Assembly (NCBI GenBank): GCA_016301965.1
Contig: JAEDOO010000101.1
Span: 1 to 6,894, forward strand
Source of the DNA: Lachnospiraceae bacterium
GTDB lineage: Bacteria; Bacillota; Clostridia; Lachnospirales; Lachnospiraceae
DNA length: 6,894 nucleotides
Reading direction: 5' to 3'
Shown in pieces: positions 1 through 6,666 of this stretch. Below the pieces are notes generated by a model, which was not told the DNA's origin, did no database searches, and saw only the letters and a list, made by a program, of their open reading frames with translations. Each line of letters begins with the position of its first letter. Positions within the stretch are counted from its first letter, which is position 1. Position numbers and translations under genes: made by a program.

Positions 1-2
1 GC

Positions 3-53
3 GACTTTAACGAGCACGACTCCGAGACCTCAGGCTCGGAGCGAGCGCAGTAG
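3..53 (+). other. Possible C-terminal tail of a plus-strand gene entering from the left edge
   Basis: Reading in frame 3 gives 16 open codons, DFNEHDSETSGSERAQ, ending at TAG (51-53). The stretch is more G+C-rich and polar than the AT-rich bases that follow, which suits the end of a coding region converging on the lipoprotein gene. It is too short for any family call. The same bases carry a 6-bp inverted repeat (21-26 with 35-40) and two copies of GAGCAC (12-17 and 54-59), so a dispersed non-coding repeat is an equally good reading. Frame 1 is also open here and continues to 273, but mostly as the antisense of the Ser/Glu-rich lipoprotein tail, so openness alone proves nothing. Confidence 0.25.
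21..40. repeat. Short inverted repeat (6-bp stem, 8-base loop)
   Basis: TCCGAG at 21-26 is the exact reverse complement of CTCGGA at 35-40, with ACCTCAGG between them. No T-run follows on either strand, so it is not a typical intrinsic terminator. It may be part of a dispersed repeat or chance structure in a coding tail. Confidence 0.4.
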
Positions 54-79
54 GAGCACCCGGTTTATACATATACAAA

Positions 80-106
80 GAGGCCGTCAAATGACAACGA
101 CCCCTC
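80..106 (-). terminator. Weak candidate terminator after the lipoprotein gene
   Basis: On the minus strand, 22 bases past the lipoprotein stop, GAGG (106-103) can pair with CCTC (83-80). An inner GTCA/TGAC stem is also possible, with an asymmetric bulge between the two. The hairpin is followed by TTTGTAT, only a short T-run. It is in the right place to end the transcript but is structurally imperfect; the real terminator could lie elsewhere. Confidence 0.3.
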
Positions 107-127
107 ACAAACTCCAATACTATATTA

Positions 128-1366
128 TTATTCCGCAGCTTCTGAACTCTCTGTCTCAGGCGCCTCAGATCCTTCCGAACTCTCCTCAGCTTCGGATACC
201 GCAGACTCCTCAGAAGTCTCCTCCGTCTCCGAAACTTCCTTCACACGATACTGCTCCGAATCCTGCACCTTAACCTTCTTCCACAGAGAAGTATTCACCG
301 TCACAGAAGACTCATCCTTCCACTGCTTCAACAGCGCATCGTAAGCATCAGACTTTCTGTTCTCCAGGATCGTTTCCTTATTCTCATCCGTCTTCTCACG
401 GTCAAGCACACTGTCCATACGCACCAGATAATAATTGCCATCTTCGCCCTCGATCACGCCATCATAAAGCTGACCGTCAGACAGTGTATTGGCTGCCTCC
501 TTCATCTTGGCATCATACACCAGATCCTCGGCATCGTAGCTTACCTGTGCAGTAAATGTGTCATCACCCACTTCAGAAGCAATAGCCTCAATATCTGCGG
601 TGGCAATATCCGCCTCCTGTTTCAGGCGATCCAGAACAGCCTGCGCCTCATCTTTCAGAGAGGCAAACTTCTTTTCTTCTGCCTCCTCTGTCTCAGATCC
701 CTCTTCAGAGGAAGTATCCTCCGCTTCTTTGATTCGCACATAGGTCACTGTAGACTTCTTTGCCTCTTCATCGGAGACCTCAGTATCCACATCAGCTACC
801 ATAGGTTCCTGCATACGGGCAAAAATCGTATACAGACGCATATATTCCTGCACATTCTGTACATCGATGCCGTTTTTCTCCAGAATCTGTGCATCATTAT
901 CATCCACAAACTTCTGCGCTGCCTCTTTAATGGCAGCCTCATCTTCCTCGCTGATGACCACACCATATTCCTGTGCATGCTGAGACATCAGCACCATATT
1001 GGTCAGCGTTTCCATAACATCATCTTTAAACTGCTCACCATAGGTAGTTTTCTCTGCAGAAGAGCTTGTTTCTTCGGTCTCACTGGTCTCAGATATTTCG
1101 CTGGTTTCGGATGTCTCACCGGCAGATGCCGAAGTCTCTGTACTCCAGTACCCATCCATCTCCATGCCGTACATCTGATACATCTGCTCATAATAGCTAA
1201 ACATTTCCGCCTGCTGGTATCTCAGATCAAACAATGCAGTTCCCATACTGATCTGGTCATCATTCACGGTCAGAACGGTCTGTGTACCATCCACCTTACC
1301 GCATCCGCCAAAGCAGAGAGCGGCAGCCAGAATACCGCATACGGCCATAAGCTGTTTCTTCTTCAT
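128..1366 (-). CDS. PrsA/SurA-like parvulin-type foldase lipoprotein
   Basis: This 412-residue protein is probably a membrane-anchored extracellular chaperone for exported proteins. Residues 1-21 form a signal peptide: KKK, a hydrophobic core, then lipobox FGGC, giving lipidated Cys22. Residues 31-60 (VLTVNDDQISMGTALFDLRY) resemble the SurA/PrsA N-terminal segment, and residues 108-200 look like the helical chaperone region. Residues 205-325 look like a divergent parvulin (PPIC) domain: a TYVRI strand, the helix AQAVLDRLK, and a closing GNYYLVRM strand. The usual central GGDLG-like motif is not visible, so isomerase activity is uncertain. Three acidic Ser/Thr/Glu-rich stretches (about 75-106, 215-233, 378-412) interrupt or extend the fold and are probably disordered. 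The ATG is 5 bases after AGGAGG (1372-1377), and the gene ends in tandem TAA TAA. It has its own promoter and lies downstream of mfd. I am sure of a PrsA/SurA-like lipoprotein, less sure of its enzymatic activity. Confidence 0.88.
   Translation of the reverse strand: MKKKQLMAVCGILAAALCFGGCGKVDGTQTVLTVNDDQISMGTALFDLRYQQAEMFSYYEQMYQMYGMEMDGYWSTETSASAGETSETSEISETSETEETSSSAEKTTYGEQFKDDVMETLTNMVLMSQHAQEYGVVISEEDEAAIKEAAQKFVDDNDAQILEKNGIDVQNVQEYMRLYTIFARMQEPMVADVDTEVSDEEAKKSTVTYVRIKEAEDTSSEEGSETEEAEEKKFASLKDEAQAVLDRLKQEADIATADIEAIASEVGDDTFTAQVSYDAEDLVYDAKMKEAANTLSDGQLYDGVIEGEDGNYYLVRMDSVLDREKTDENKETILENRKSDAYDALLKQWKDESSVTVNTSLWKKVKVQDSEQYRVKEVSETEETSEESAVSEAEESSEGSEAPETESSEAAE
1067..1117 (-). repeat. 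Three-codon repeat encoding a (S-E-T/I) tract in the lipoprotein
   Basis: Residues 84-100 of the lipoprotein read ETSETSEISETSETEET, a 9-base periodic tract with synonymous variation. It sits between the N-terminal segment and the helical region. Such tracts can change length by replication slippage. It probably encodes a flexible, negatively charged linker. Confidence 0.7.
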
Positions 1367-1386
1367 ACTTTCCTCCTGTATTGTAA

Positions 1387-1406
1387 ACGGAATTTTCTCT
1401 TTCCGT
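1387..1406 (-). other. Leader hairpin just upstream of the lipoprotein ribosome binding site
   Basis: On the minus strand, ACGGAA (1406-1401) pairs perfectly with TTCCGT (1392-1387) around an 8-base A/G-rich loop. It lies in the predicted 5' leader, 9 bases before AGGAGG. No T-run follows, so it is not an intrinsic terminator. It could stabilise the mRNA or affect ribosome access; the role is inference. Confidence 0.45.
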
Positions 1407-1421
1407 CAGTATCATTGCACC

Positions 1422-1450
1422 ATTATATGCTTTTTCCTCAAAATGGGCAA
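1422..1450 (-). promoter_or_regulatory. Sigma-A-type promoter for the lipoprotein gene
   Basis: On the minus strand, TTGCCC (1450-1445) is followed after exactly 17 bases by a perfect TATAAT (1427-1422). The start site would fall near 1415, giving a leader of about 50 bases to the ATG. The -35 matches consensus at 4 of 6 positions, and an A-tract fills part of the spacer. The promoter lies in the gap between mfd and the lipoprotein gene, so the latter can be expressed independently of mfd. Confidence 0.68.
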
Positions 1451-1459
1451 GTACCTGCC
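1446..1459. promoter_or_regulatory. Candidate operator: near-palindrome over the -35 box
   Basis: GGCAAGTACCTGCC matches its own reverse complement in 6 of 7 base pairs, centred on GTAC, and covers most of the -35 hexamer of the lipoprotein promoter. That placement suits a dimeric repressor site. It also lies just after the mfd stop, so it could instead be a small hairpin ending the mfd transcript, although no T-run follows directly. Confidence 0.35.
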
Positions 1460-1465
1460 GGTATT

Positions 1466-4400
1466 TCAATCTTTTTTCACAGAAAGCGCGGCTTCTTTTT
1501 TCGGCAAAAGCATTTCCATTGCCGTAAGAAGCTCTTTCAGCCGTTCTGTCACGTTCACCTGCTCCCGGGCATTTCTTCCGGTTGTATCGTAAATAAAATA
1601 AGGATTTTTTCCTTCTGCTTTAAAGAGCAGACGGCCCTTATACCGATCTAAGAGTTCGGGAATCTTTAACGGATCCACCCGGGCCTGCTCGTACATCGTC
1701 AGCTTCAGCTTTTTATCCATCTGCTTGATCTCTGTCAGATAGACTCGATGCGCCATTCCCTTCAAAAGCGCCACCGTCAGCAGATTCTGCACGGTTTTCG
1801 GCAGTTCCCCAAAACGATCCAGCAGCTCCTCCAGCATATCGTCATAATCGCTCTCGCCCTCGATGGCTGCGATCCGCTTGTAAATATCCAGCTTCTGGAA
1901 CTCATCCCGGATATACGTATCGGGAATAAACGCGTCCAGGCTGATATCCATGGTAGTCTCAAACTGCTCCTGTACCTCGATGCCCTTTTCTTCCTGCACC
2001 GCAGTATTCAGCATCTTGCAGAACAGATCATACCCCACAGCCTCCATATGACCGGACTGCTCCGCACCCAGCAAGTTGCCGGCACCTCGGATCTCCAGAT
2101 CCCGCATGGCAATCTTAAATCCGCTGCCAAGATCCGTAAACTCCCGGATGGCGTGGAGACGCTTTTCCGCCACTTCCTTCAGCATTTTGTTTTTGCGATA
2201 CATCAAAAAGGCATAGGCAGTACGATTAGAACGGCCCACGCGGCCCCTTAGCTGATACAGCTGGGACAGGCCCATATTGTCGGAATCATGAATAATAATG
2301 GTATTGACATTTGAAATATCCAGTCCCGTTTCAATGATGGTAGTGGACACGAGCACATCTACCTCTCCATTAATAAACGCATACATGATCTTTTCCAGTT
2401 CCCGCTCCGACATTTGTCCATGGGCAAATGCCACATTGGCGTCCGGCACCAGCTTTTCAATAGAAAGAGCCATCTCGGCAATATCTTTCACCCGGTTGTA
2501 AACATAATATACCTGACCGCCCCGGGCCATCTCCCGCATAATGGCTTCCCGCACCATTTCCGGAGAATATTCCATGACGTACGTCTGTATCGGCACCCGG
2601 TCCATAGGAGGCTCCTCCAGAACGCTCATATCCCGGATGCCCACCAGGCTCATGTGCAGTGTTCGCGGAATCGGCGTTGCCGTCAGCGTCAGCACATCCA
2701 CATTGTGCTTCATCTGTTTGATCTTTTCCTTATGGGTCACACCAAAGCGCTGTTCCTCATCAATGATCAGAAGACCAAGGTTCTTAAATTTTACATCGGA
2801 TGACAATACCCGATGTGTACCGATGACGATATCCACCAGACCCTTTTTCAGATCCTCAATGGTCTTTTTCTGCTCCGCTGCCGTGCGAAAACGGCACAAC
2901 AGATCCACCCGCACCGGGAAATCCTTCATGCGCTGTACAAACGTATTGTAATGCTGCTGGGCCAGAATCGTGGTGGGCACCAGATACACTACCTGACGGT
3001 TTTCCTGCACGGCCTTGAACGCGGCACGGATGGCAATCTCCGTCTTTCCGTAGCCCACATCGCCGCAGATCAGACGGTCCATGATCTTTGTGCTCTCCAT
3101 ATCCCGCTTCGTATCTTCGATGGCCTGCAGCTGATCCTCGGTCTCCTCAAAGGGGAACATCTCCTCAAATTCCTTCTGCCATACCGTATCCGGACCATAG
3201 GCAAAACCATCCGCCTCCTGACGGGCTGCGTAAAGACTTACCAGCTCTTTCGCGATATTTTTGACCGCGCCTTTGACCTTTGTCTTGGTTCTGTTCCACT
3301 CCTGACCGCCCAGCTTGTTGAGTGCCGGTTTCTTGGCATCCGCACTGGCATACTTCTGCAGAGAATCCAGCTGGGTGGCAAGAATATACAAAGAAGATTT
3401 TCCTGCATATTCAATTTTAATATAATCTTTGACGATCCTGTCGTGGGTAATCTTTTCGATTCCACGATAAATGCCCAGACCATGGTTTTCATGTACTACA
3501 TAATCACCCACATGCAGCTCGGAAAAATTCTGGATCTTCTGCCCGGAGTACTCCTGTTTTTTCCTTTTTTTCTTTTTCTCCCGGCCAAAAATATCCGTGT
3601 CCGTGATCACCAGAAATTTCAGAAATGGATATTCATAGCCCCGATGCGCATGTCCCGGGCAAACCAGAATCTCACCCGGCTGCACCTGTCTTGTCATATC
3701 CTCGGAATAAAAGCTGTTAAGCCCTTCATCCCGCAGATCGTCTGAAAGTCGTCTGGCTCTGGTGCGGGAAGCACTTAACACCACCGTACTGCAGCCGTTT
3801 TTCTTTCCCCGCTTCAGATCTTTGACCAGCATTTCAAAACTGTTATTATATGGGCTTACCGACTGTACATTCAGACGAAAACTTCCGCTGAATTTCCATT
3901 CCCCGCCGATGGGCTCCATAGCGGATACGCAGATGGTATGTCTTTTGTTAAACTGCTGCTGCACCTGCTTCGCCGACAAGAGAAGTTCCATCTGCCCCGG
4001 CAGAATATATCCACTTTCCAACCGGTGAGACATGCTCTCAGCAAACTCCTTCTCCGAAGCCTGCGCGCACTCCACAATGCGGTTTGGCTCATCAAGAACG
4101 ATCACGGCGTCTTTGTCAAAATAAGACAAAAACGTCTGCGCCTCCGGATAAAAGTACGTAAGCAGCGATTCCATACCGGAAAACTCCTGCAGTTCTTCCA
4201 TGCGCTCTAAAAGCTCCTGCACCGTGCTTTTTAACCGGGCACCTTCTTCTGTCTTAAACTCCTTTCGGAAGACCTCCACATTTTTTTCCATCTCCCGTCG
4301 GATCTTTTTTGCGCCCTGGCCGGCCAGCTGCTCTGAAAGGATCATCTCCTGAGCGGGATAAATAACGATCTTCTCCAGATTCTCCACGGATCTCTGACTT

Positions 4401-5020
4401 TCTACCTCAAAGCTTCGGATAGAATCTACCTGCGTATCAAAAAATTCGATACGCCAGGGCATTTCCTCCGTCACCGCAAAAATATCCAGAATACCGCCCC
4501 GGATGCTGAACTGTCCCGGCATCTCCACACGGGAGACACGCTCATAGCCCATCCAGGCCAGTTTCGTTTTCAGCTCTTCGGGATCCCATTCATGTTCAAA
4601 ATCTATGGTGATCACAGCTTCGGCAACAGCTTCAATGGGCATCAGCTTTTCCATACAGGCCGTGATGCTGGTGATCACCGTCACATCCCGATTCTCCAGA
4701 ATGCCGCGGATCACCTGCATTCGCTGTCTCGTGGTCAGATTTCCATGAATATCCGCCTGATAAAAAATCAGATCCCTGGCCGGGTACAGCAGTACCTCCC
4801 GGTCAAAAAAACAGTAATCCTCATAAAACTGCCGGGCTTTGAGATCGTTTTCCGCCACGATCAGCTTCATATGTGACAGATCGGACAGGCCGAACGCCAA
4901 CTGGGCTTTCTGCGATTCCACACAGCCGGACAGCTGGATGATCCCTGTTTCTTTTTTCAGTTTTTCCCGGATCTCCCCGTATTCCGCCAGCTGCGAAAGG
5001 GGATAAAGAAATGTATGCAT
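1466..5020 (-). CDS. mfd: Transcription-repair coupling factor Mfd
   Basis: Mfd is an ATP-driven DNA translocase that pushes stalled RNA polymerase off the template and recruits UvrA for nucleotide excision repair. The 1184 residues match the family (about 1150-1180). In order: a UvrB-like N-terminal module (about 1-340) with a decayed Walker A region near 31-40; a linker with a basic run (481-488); the RNA-polymerase-interacting domain at about 498-555 (LHVGDYVVHENHGLGIYRG); and the RecG-like motor. The motor shows Walker A GDVGYGKT (653-660), DEEQ (754-757), TATPIPRTL (780-788), STTIIETGLDI (892-902), QLRGRVGR (923-930) and the RDLEIRGAGNLLG translocation motif (973-985). A C-terminal regulatory domain follows from about 1016. 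I chose the ATG at 5020 because AGGAG (5031-5035) lies 10 bases upstream; a GTG in frame at 5038 lies before that site. All motor motifs are intact. Confidence 0.98.
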   Translation of the reverse strand: MHTFLYPLSQLAEYGEIREKLKKETGIIQLSGCVESQKAQLAFGLSDLSHMKLIVAENDLKARQFYEDYCFFDREVLLYPARDLIFYQADIHGNLTTRQRMQVIRGILENRDVTVITSITACMEKLMPIEAVAEAVITIDFEHEWDPEELKTKLAWMGYERVSRVEMPGQFSIRGGILDIFAVTEEMPWRIEFFDTQVDSIRSFEVESQRSVENLEKIVIYPAQEMILSEQLAGQGAKKIRREMEKNVEVFRKEFKTEEGARLKSTVQELLERMEELQEFSGMESLLTYFYPEAQTFLSYFDKDAVIVLDEPNRIVECAQASEKEFAESMSHRLESGYILPGQMELLLSAKQVQQQFNKRHTICVSAMEPIGGEWKFSGSFRLNVQSVSPYNNSFEMLVKDLKRGKKNGCSTVVLSASRTRARRLSDDLRDEGLNSFYSEDMTRQVQPGEILVCPGHAHRGYEYPFLKFLVITDTDIFGREKKKKRKKQEYSGQKIQNFSELHVGDYVVHENHGLGIYRGIEKITHDRIVKDYIKIEYAGKSSLYILATQLDSLQKYASADAKKPALNKLGGQEWNRTKTKVKGAVKNIAKELVSLYAARQEADGFAYGPDTVWQKEFEEMFPFEETEDQLQAIEDTKRDMESTKIMDRLICGDVGYGKTEIAIRAAFKAVQENRQVVYLVPTTILAQQHYNTFVQRMKDFPVRVDLLCRFRTAAEQKKTIEDLKKGLVDIVIGTHRVLSSDVKFKNLGLLIIDEEQRFGVTHKEKIKQMKHNVDVLTLTATPIPRTLHMSLVGIRDMSVLEEPPMDRVPIQTYVMEYSPEMVREAIMREMARGGQVYYVYNRVKDIAEMALSIEKLVPDANVAFAHGQMSERELEKIMYAFINGEVDVLVSTTIIETGLDISNVNTIIIHDSDNMGLSQLYQLRGRVGRSNRTAYAFLMYRKNKMLKEVAEKRLHAIREFTDLGSGFKIAMRDLEIRGAGNLLGAEQSGHMEAVGYDLFCKMLNTAVQEEKGIEVQEQFETTMDISLDAFIPDTYIRDEFQKLDIYKRIAAIEGESDYDDMLEELLDRFGELPKTVQNLLTVALLKGMAHRVYLTEIKQMDKKLKLTMYEQARVDPLKIPELLDRYKGRLLFKAEGKNPYFIYDTTGRNAREQVNVTERLKELLTAMEMLLPKKEAALSVKKD

Positions 5021-5030
5021 GCTTCTTTCT

Positions 5031-5035
5031 CTCCT
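5031..5035 (-). promoter_or_regulatory. Ribosome binding site deciding the mfd start
   Basis: AGGAG on the minus strand lies 10 bases before the ATG at 5020. The alternative in-frame GTG at 5038 would place this site inside the coding region and has no comparable purine-rich site before it, so the ATG is preferred. Confidence 0.75.
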
Positions 5036-5051
5036 CACTTTTTACGCGACC

Positions 5052-5088
5052 AAAAGACAGGCAGCGGATCATTCCGTGCCTGTCTTTT
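5052..5088 (-). terminator. Strong hairpin around the pth stop codon, terminator or attenuator before mfd
   Basis: TGCCTGTCTTTT (plus strand 5077-5088) is the exact reverse complement of 5052-5063, giving a 12-bp stem. It continues, past one bulged base (5064), with a 4-bp CGGA/TCCG stem (5065-5068 with 5073-5076) closed by a tetraloop that reads ATGA on the minus strand. The pth TGA (5069-5071) therefore sits in the loop and the last pth codons form the 5' arm. On the minus strand only TTTT, inside the stem, precedes GG, so the U-tract is short. On the plus strand the tract is longer, but no gene there needs it. It could reduce read-through from pth into mfd or protect a processed 3' end. 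Confidence 0.7.
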
Positions 5089-5671
5089 CTTCTTTCGGCT
5101 TTGCTGCTTTTTTATTGTACTGGTTCATGGCCGCATCCGCACCATCAGTCAGGATGACTTCCACAGCCTTTGCGGCCTTTTCGATGCCTTCCCGGACGGC
5201 ATCTTTTTCCTCCGGCTTAAAGGGAGACAGCACAAAATCTGCCAGGTCCCAGTTTTTCGGTTTTTCACCCACGCCTACGCGGATCCGTTTGAACTTTTCC
5301 GTACCCAGGTGGGCAATAATACTCTTAATGCCGTTATGTCCGCCGGCGCTGCCTTTTTTACGTATCCGGATGCTCCCCGGTTCCAGCGTGATATCATCAT
5401 AAATAATGATCATTTCTTCCTCCGGATCTACTTTATAGTAATCCACGAAAGCCCGGACACATTCACCGCTGTTGTTCATATAGGTCATGGGCTTTATCAG
5501 GATCACCTTCTCGCCGCCGATCATGCCTTTGCCGTACATGCCCTTGAGGGATGTACCGGAAGAAGGGATCCCATACGTTTCCACCAGCTCATCAATGACC
5601 TTAAAGCCCATATTGTGTTTTGTTGCGTCATATTTCATGCCCGGATTACCCAGACCTACGATCAAATACAT
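5069..5671 (-). CDS. pth: Peptidyl-tRNA hydrolase
   Basis: Pth is a monomeric cytoplasmic enzyme that cleaves the ester bond of peptidyl-tRNAs released prematurely from ribosomes, freeing tRNA for reuse. The 200 residues are close to family length. The start LIVGLGNPG (3-11) is diagnostic. Catalytic and binding residues, offset by one from Escherichia coli numbering, are visible: Asn9, catalytic His19 in KHNMGF, Asn66 in KPMTYMNNSG, Asp92 in YDD, and Asn113 in GGHNG. The C-terminus (about 187-200) is a charged Lys/Glu-rich tail whose last codons also form one arm of the hairpin at 5052-5088. The ATG lies 6 bases after AAGGAG (5678-5683). The gene follows the GTPase-fusion gene by 19 bases, so it is probably cotranscribed with it, and it precedes mfd by 48. 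No key residue is missing. Confidence 0.97.
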   Translation of the reverse strand: MYLIVGLGNPGMKYDATKHNMGFKVIDELVETYGIPSSGTSLKGMYGKGMIGGEKVILIKPMTYMNNSGECVRAFVDYYKVDPEEEMIIIYDDITLEPGSIRIRKKGSAGGHNGIKSIIAHLGTEKFKRIRVGVGEKPKNWDLADFVLSPFKPEEKDAVREGIEKAAKAVEVILTDGADAAMNQYNKKAAKPKEEKTGTE

Positions 5672-5690
5672 GGCTTGCTCCTTATTTGTT

Positions 5691-6650
5691 TTATGAGAAG
5701 TAGACCAGCTCCTGTACCGGTTTTTCTGCCGGCTTCACCTCAGAAGCGTAGAACACCGGGCCGTAATCATGATAAGCCTTCTGGTATTCCATTTTCATGG
5801 TGGCGGTAACCTCCACCCAGTCACCCAGCTTCATCTTTTTGGCGTACGGGGATTTGCAGATATAACCGATAAAGGAAGTATCATCCGCGCAGCAGGTCAT
5901 GGCCATACGTCCCGGTACAAAATAGCCGGAGGACAGCTCACGGCTCTTTAAGGTCATGCCTTTAAAGCGCATGGTCTTTCCCTCATATTTCTCCGGATTT
6001 TCCATCACGTCCACATAGAAGATACCATAGTCCTCGTCCGCGATATCCACAATATCCGCATCCAGATCATAGGGCATATTGCCGTCAAAAATATCGTTGA
6101 TCTCGCCCTCGCTGTTTTCAAAAATGATCTGCGCTGCCGGATTGACCACTTTAATGCTGCGGCGGAAATTCGCCAGCGGCTGGGACACATCCGCCCGGTT
6201 AAAAATGATCAGCTCCGCATTTCTTACCATCTCCACAAACAGAGATTTCATATTGTTCATATATACCTGGAAAGTGCTGGAATCCACGGTAACGATATGC
6301 TGTACGATACCCCAGCCTGCCGGCATCTCCATCTGCTCCAGCTTTGCCACAGACCACAGGGGATTATACTCCAGGAGCACACGATCCGGGTGATATTTTC
6401 TCTCAAAAGACTGCAGAAGCTCTTTGGTGAAATCCTCCGGCTTCTCCACGATCTCCACATAGGTATTGTATTTTTCTTTTAATTCATCGGCATCAAACTC
6501 CACTTCTCCCTCTTCGCAGAGAAGAAGCAGAGACGGCTCCTCGATCTGAAAATAATCCTGTCGGATGGTAAAATCCAGAAATGTGGATTTACCGCTTTCC
6601 AGAAAACCGGTAACCAGGTAAACTGCTACCTGTACATCCATTTCTATCAT
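5691..6650 (-). CDS. Divergent G3E-type GTPase with a C-terminal DUF1980/TIGR03943-like domain
   Basis: This 319-residue soluble protein has an N-terminal P-loop NTPase domain: strand VAVYLVTG, Walker A GFLESGKST (15-23), an acidic strand end VLLEYNPLW (91-99) where CobW-type proteins have an E-x-x-G motif, and IIFNRAD (148-154) as a variant of guanine-specifying NKxD. The CxCC metal motif of most CobW/COG0523 proteins is absent; the equivalent region is LCEEGEVEFD (44-53). From about 205 a second domain follows, with KYEGKTMRFKG, RMAMTCCADD (Cys253, Cys254), GDWVEV and a final strand PVFYASEVK. It resembles the C-terminal part of DUF1980 (YcgQ-type) proteins; I recognise this by motif only. 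The ATG at 6650 has AGGAG 8 bases upstream; a TTG in frame at 6677 overlaps the preceding gene and lacks support. A CobW-type gene lies 16 bases upstream and pth 19 downstream. A role in metal handling is inference. Confidence 0.75.
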   Translation of the reverse strand: MIEMDVQVAVYLVTGFLESGKSTFLDFTIRQDYFQIEEPSLLLLCEEGEVEFDADELKEKYNTYVEIVEKPEDFTKELLQSFERKYHPDRVLLEYNPLWSVAKLEQMEMPAGWGIVQHIVTVDSSTFQVYMNNMKSLFVEMVRNAELIIFNRADVSQPLANFRRSIKVVNPAAQIIFENSEGEINDIFDGNMPYDLDADIVDIADEDYGIFYVDVMENPEKYEGKTMRFKGMTLKSRELSSGYFVPGRMAMTCCADDTSFIGYICKSPYAKKMKLGDWVEVTATMKMEYQKAYHDYGPVFYASEVKPAEKPVQELVYFS

Positions 6651-6658
6651 ATTCTGTT

Positions 6659-6663
6659 CTCCT
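6659..6663 (-). promoter_or_regulatory. Ribosome binding site deciding the start of the GTPase-fusion gene
   Basis: AGGAG on the minus strand lies 8 bases before the ATG at 6650, in the 16-base gap after the preceding stop codon (6667-6669). The in-frame TTG at 6677 would add nine residues that do not look like part of the fold, and would place this site inside the gene. Confidence 0.8.
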
Positions 6664-6666
6664 GTA

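Noticed and set aside
91..273. Plus-strand frame of 60 codons, Pro/Ser/Gln-rich
   Set aside because: Largely the antisense of the repetitive Ser/Glu-rich lipoprotein tail, which explains the low-complexity product.
977..1651. Plus-strand open frame of 224 codons opposite the lipoprotein start and the mfd end
   Set aside because: It spans two genes and their promoter in antisense, its product shows no family features, and no ribosome binding site is evident. It is a shadow of the opposite strand.
2813..3745. Plus-strand open frame of 310 codons inside mfd
   Set aside because: Lies wholly antisense to the motor and polymerase-binding domains of a conserved mfd; its composition (His, Leu, Ile, Arg-rich) is typical of an antisense frame.
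4821..5072. Minus-strand frame of 83 codons whose ATG overlaps the pth TGA as ATGA
   Set aside because: The ATGA overlap is the classic shape of translational coupling, so it was considered. But the frame has no good ribosome binding site, most of it overlaps mfd out of frame, and the product is Arg/Gly/Lys-rich without family features.
5110..5137. TACAAT as a possible -10 box for mfd inside the end of pth
   Set aside because: No acceptable -35 hexamer at 16-18 bases (GTGCGG at 17), and it lies upstream of the hairpin, so it would not bypass it.
5015..5809. Plus-strand open frame of 264 codons opposite pth
   Set aside because: Antisense to the whole of pth and its flanks, with no recognisable domain or upstream ribosome binding site.
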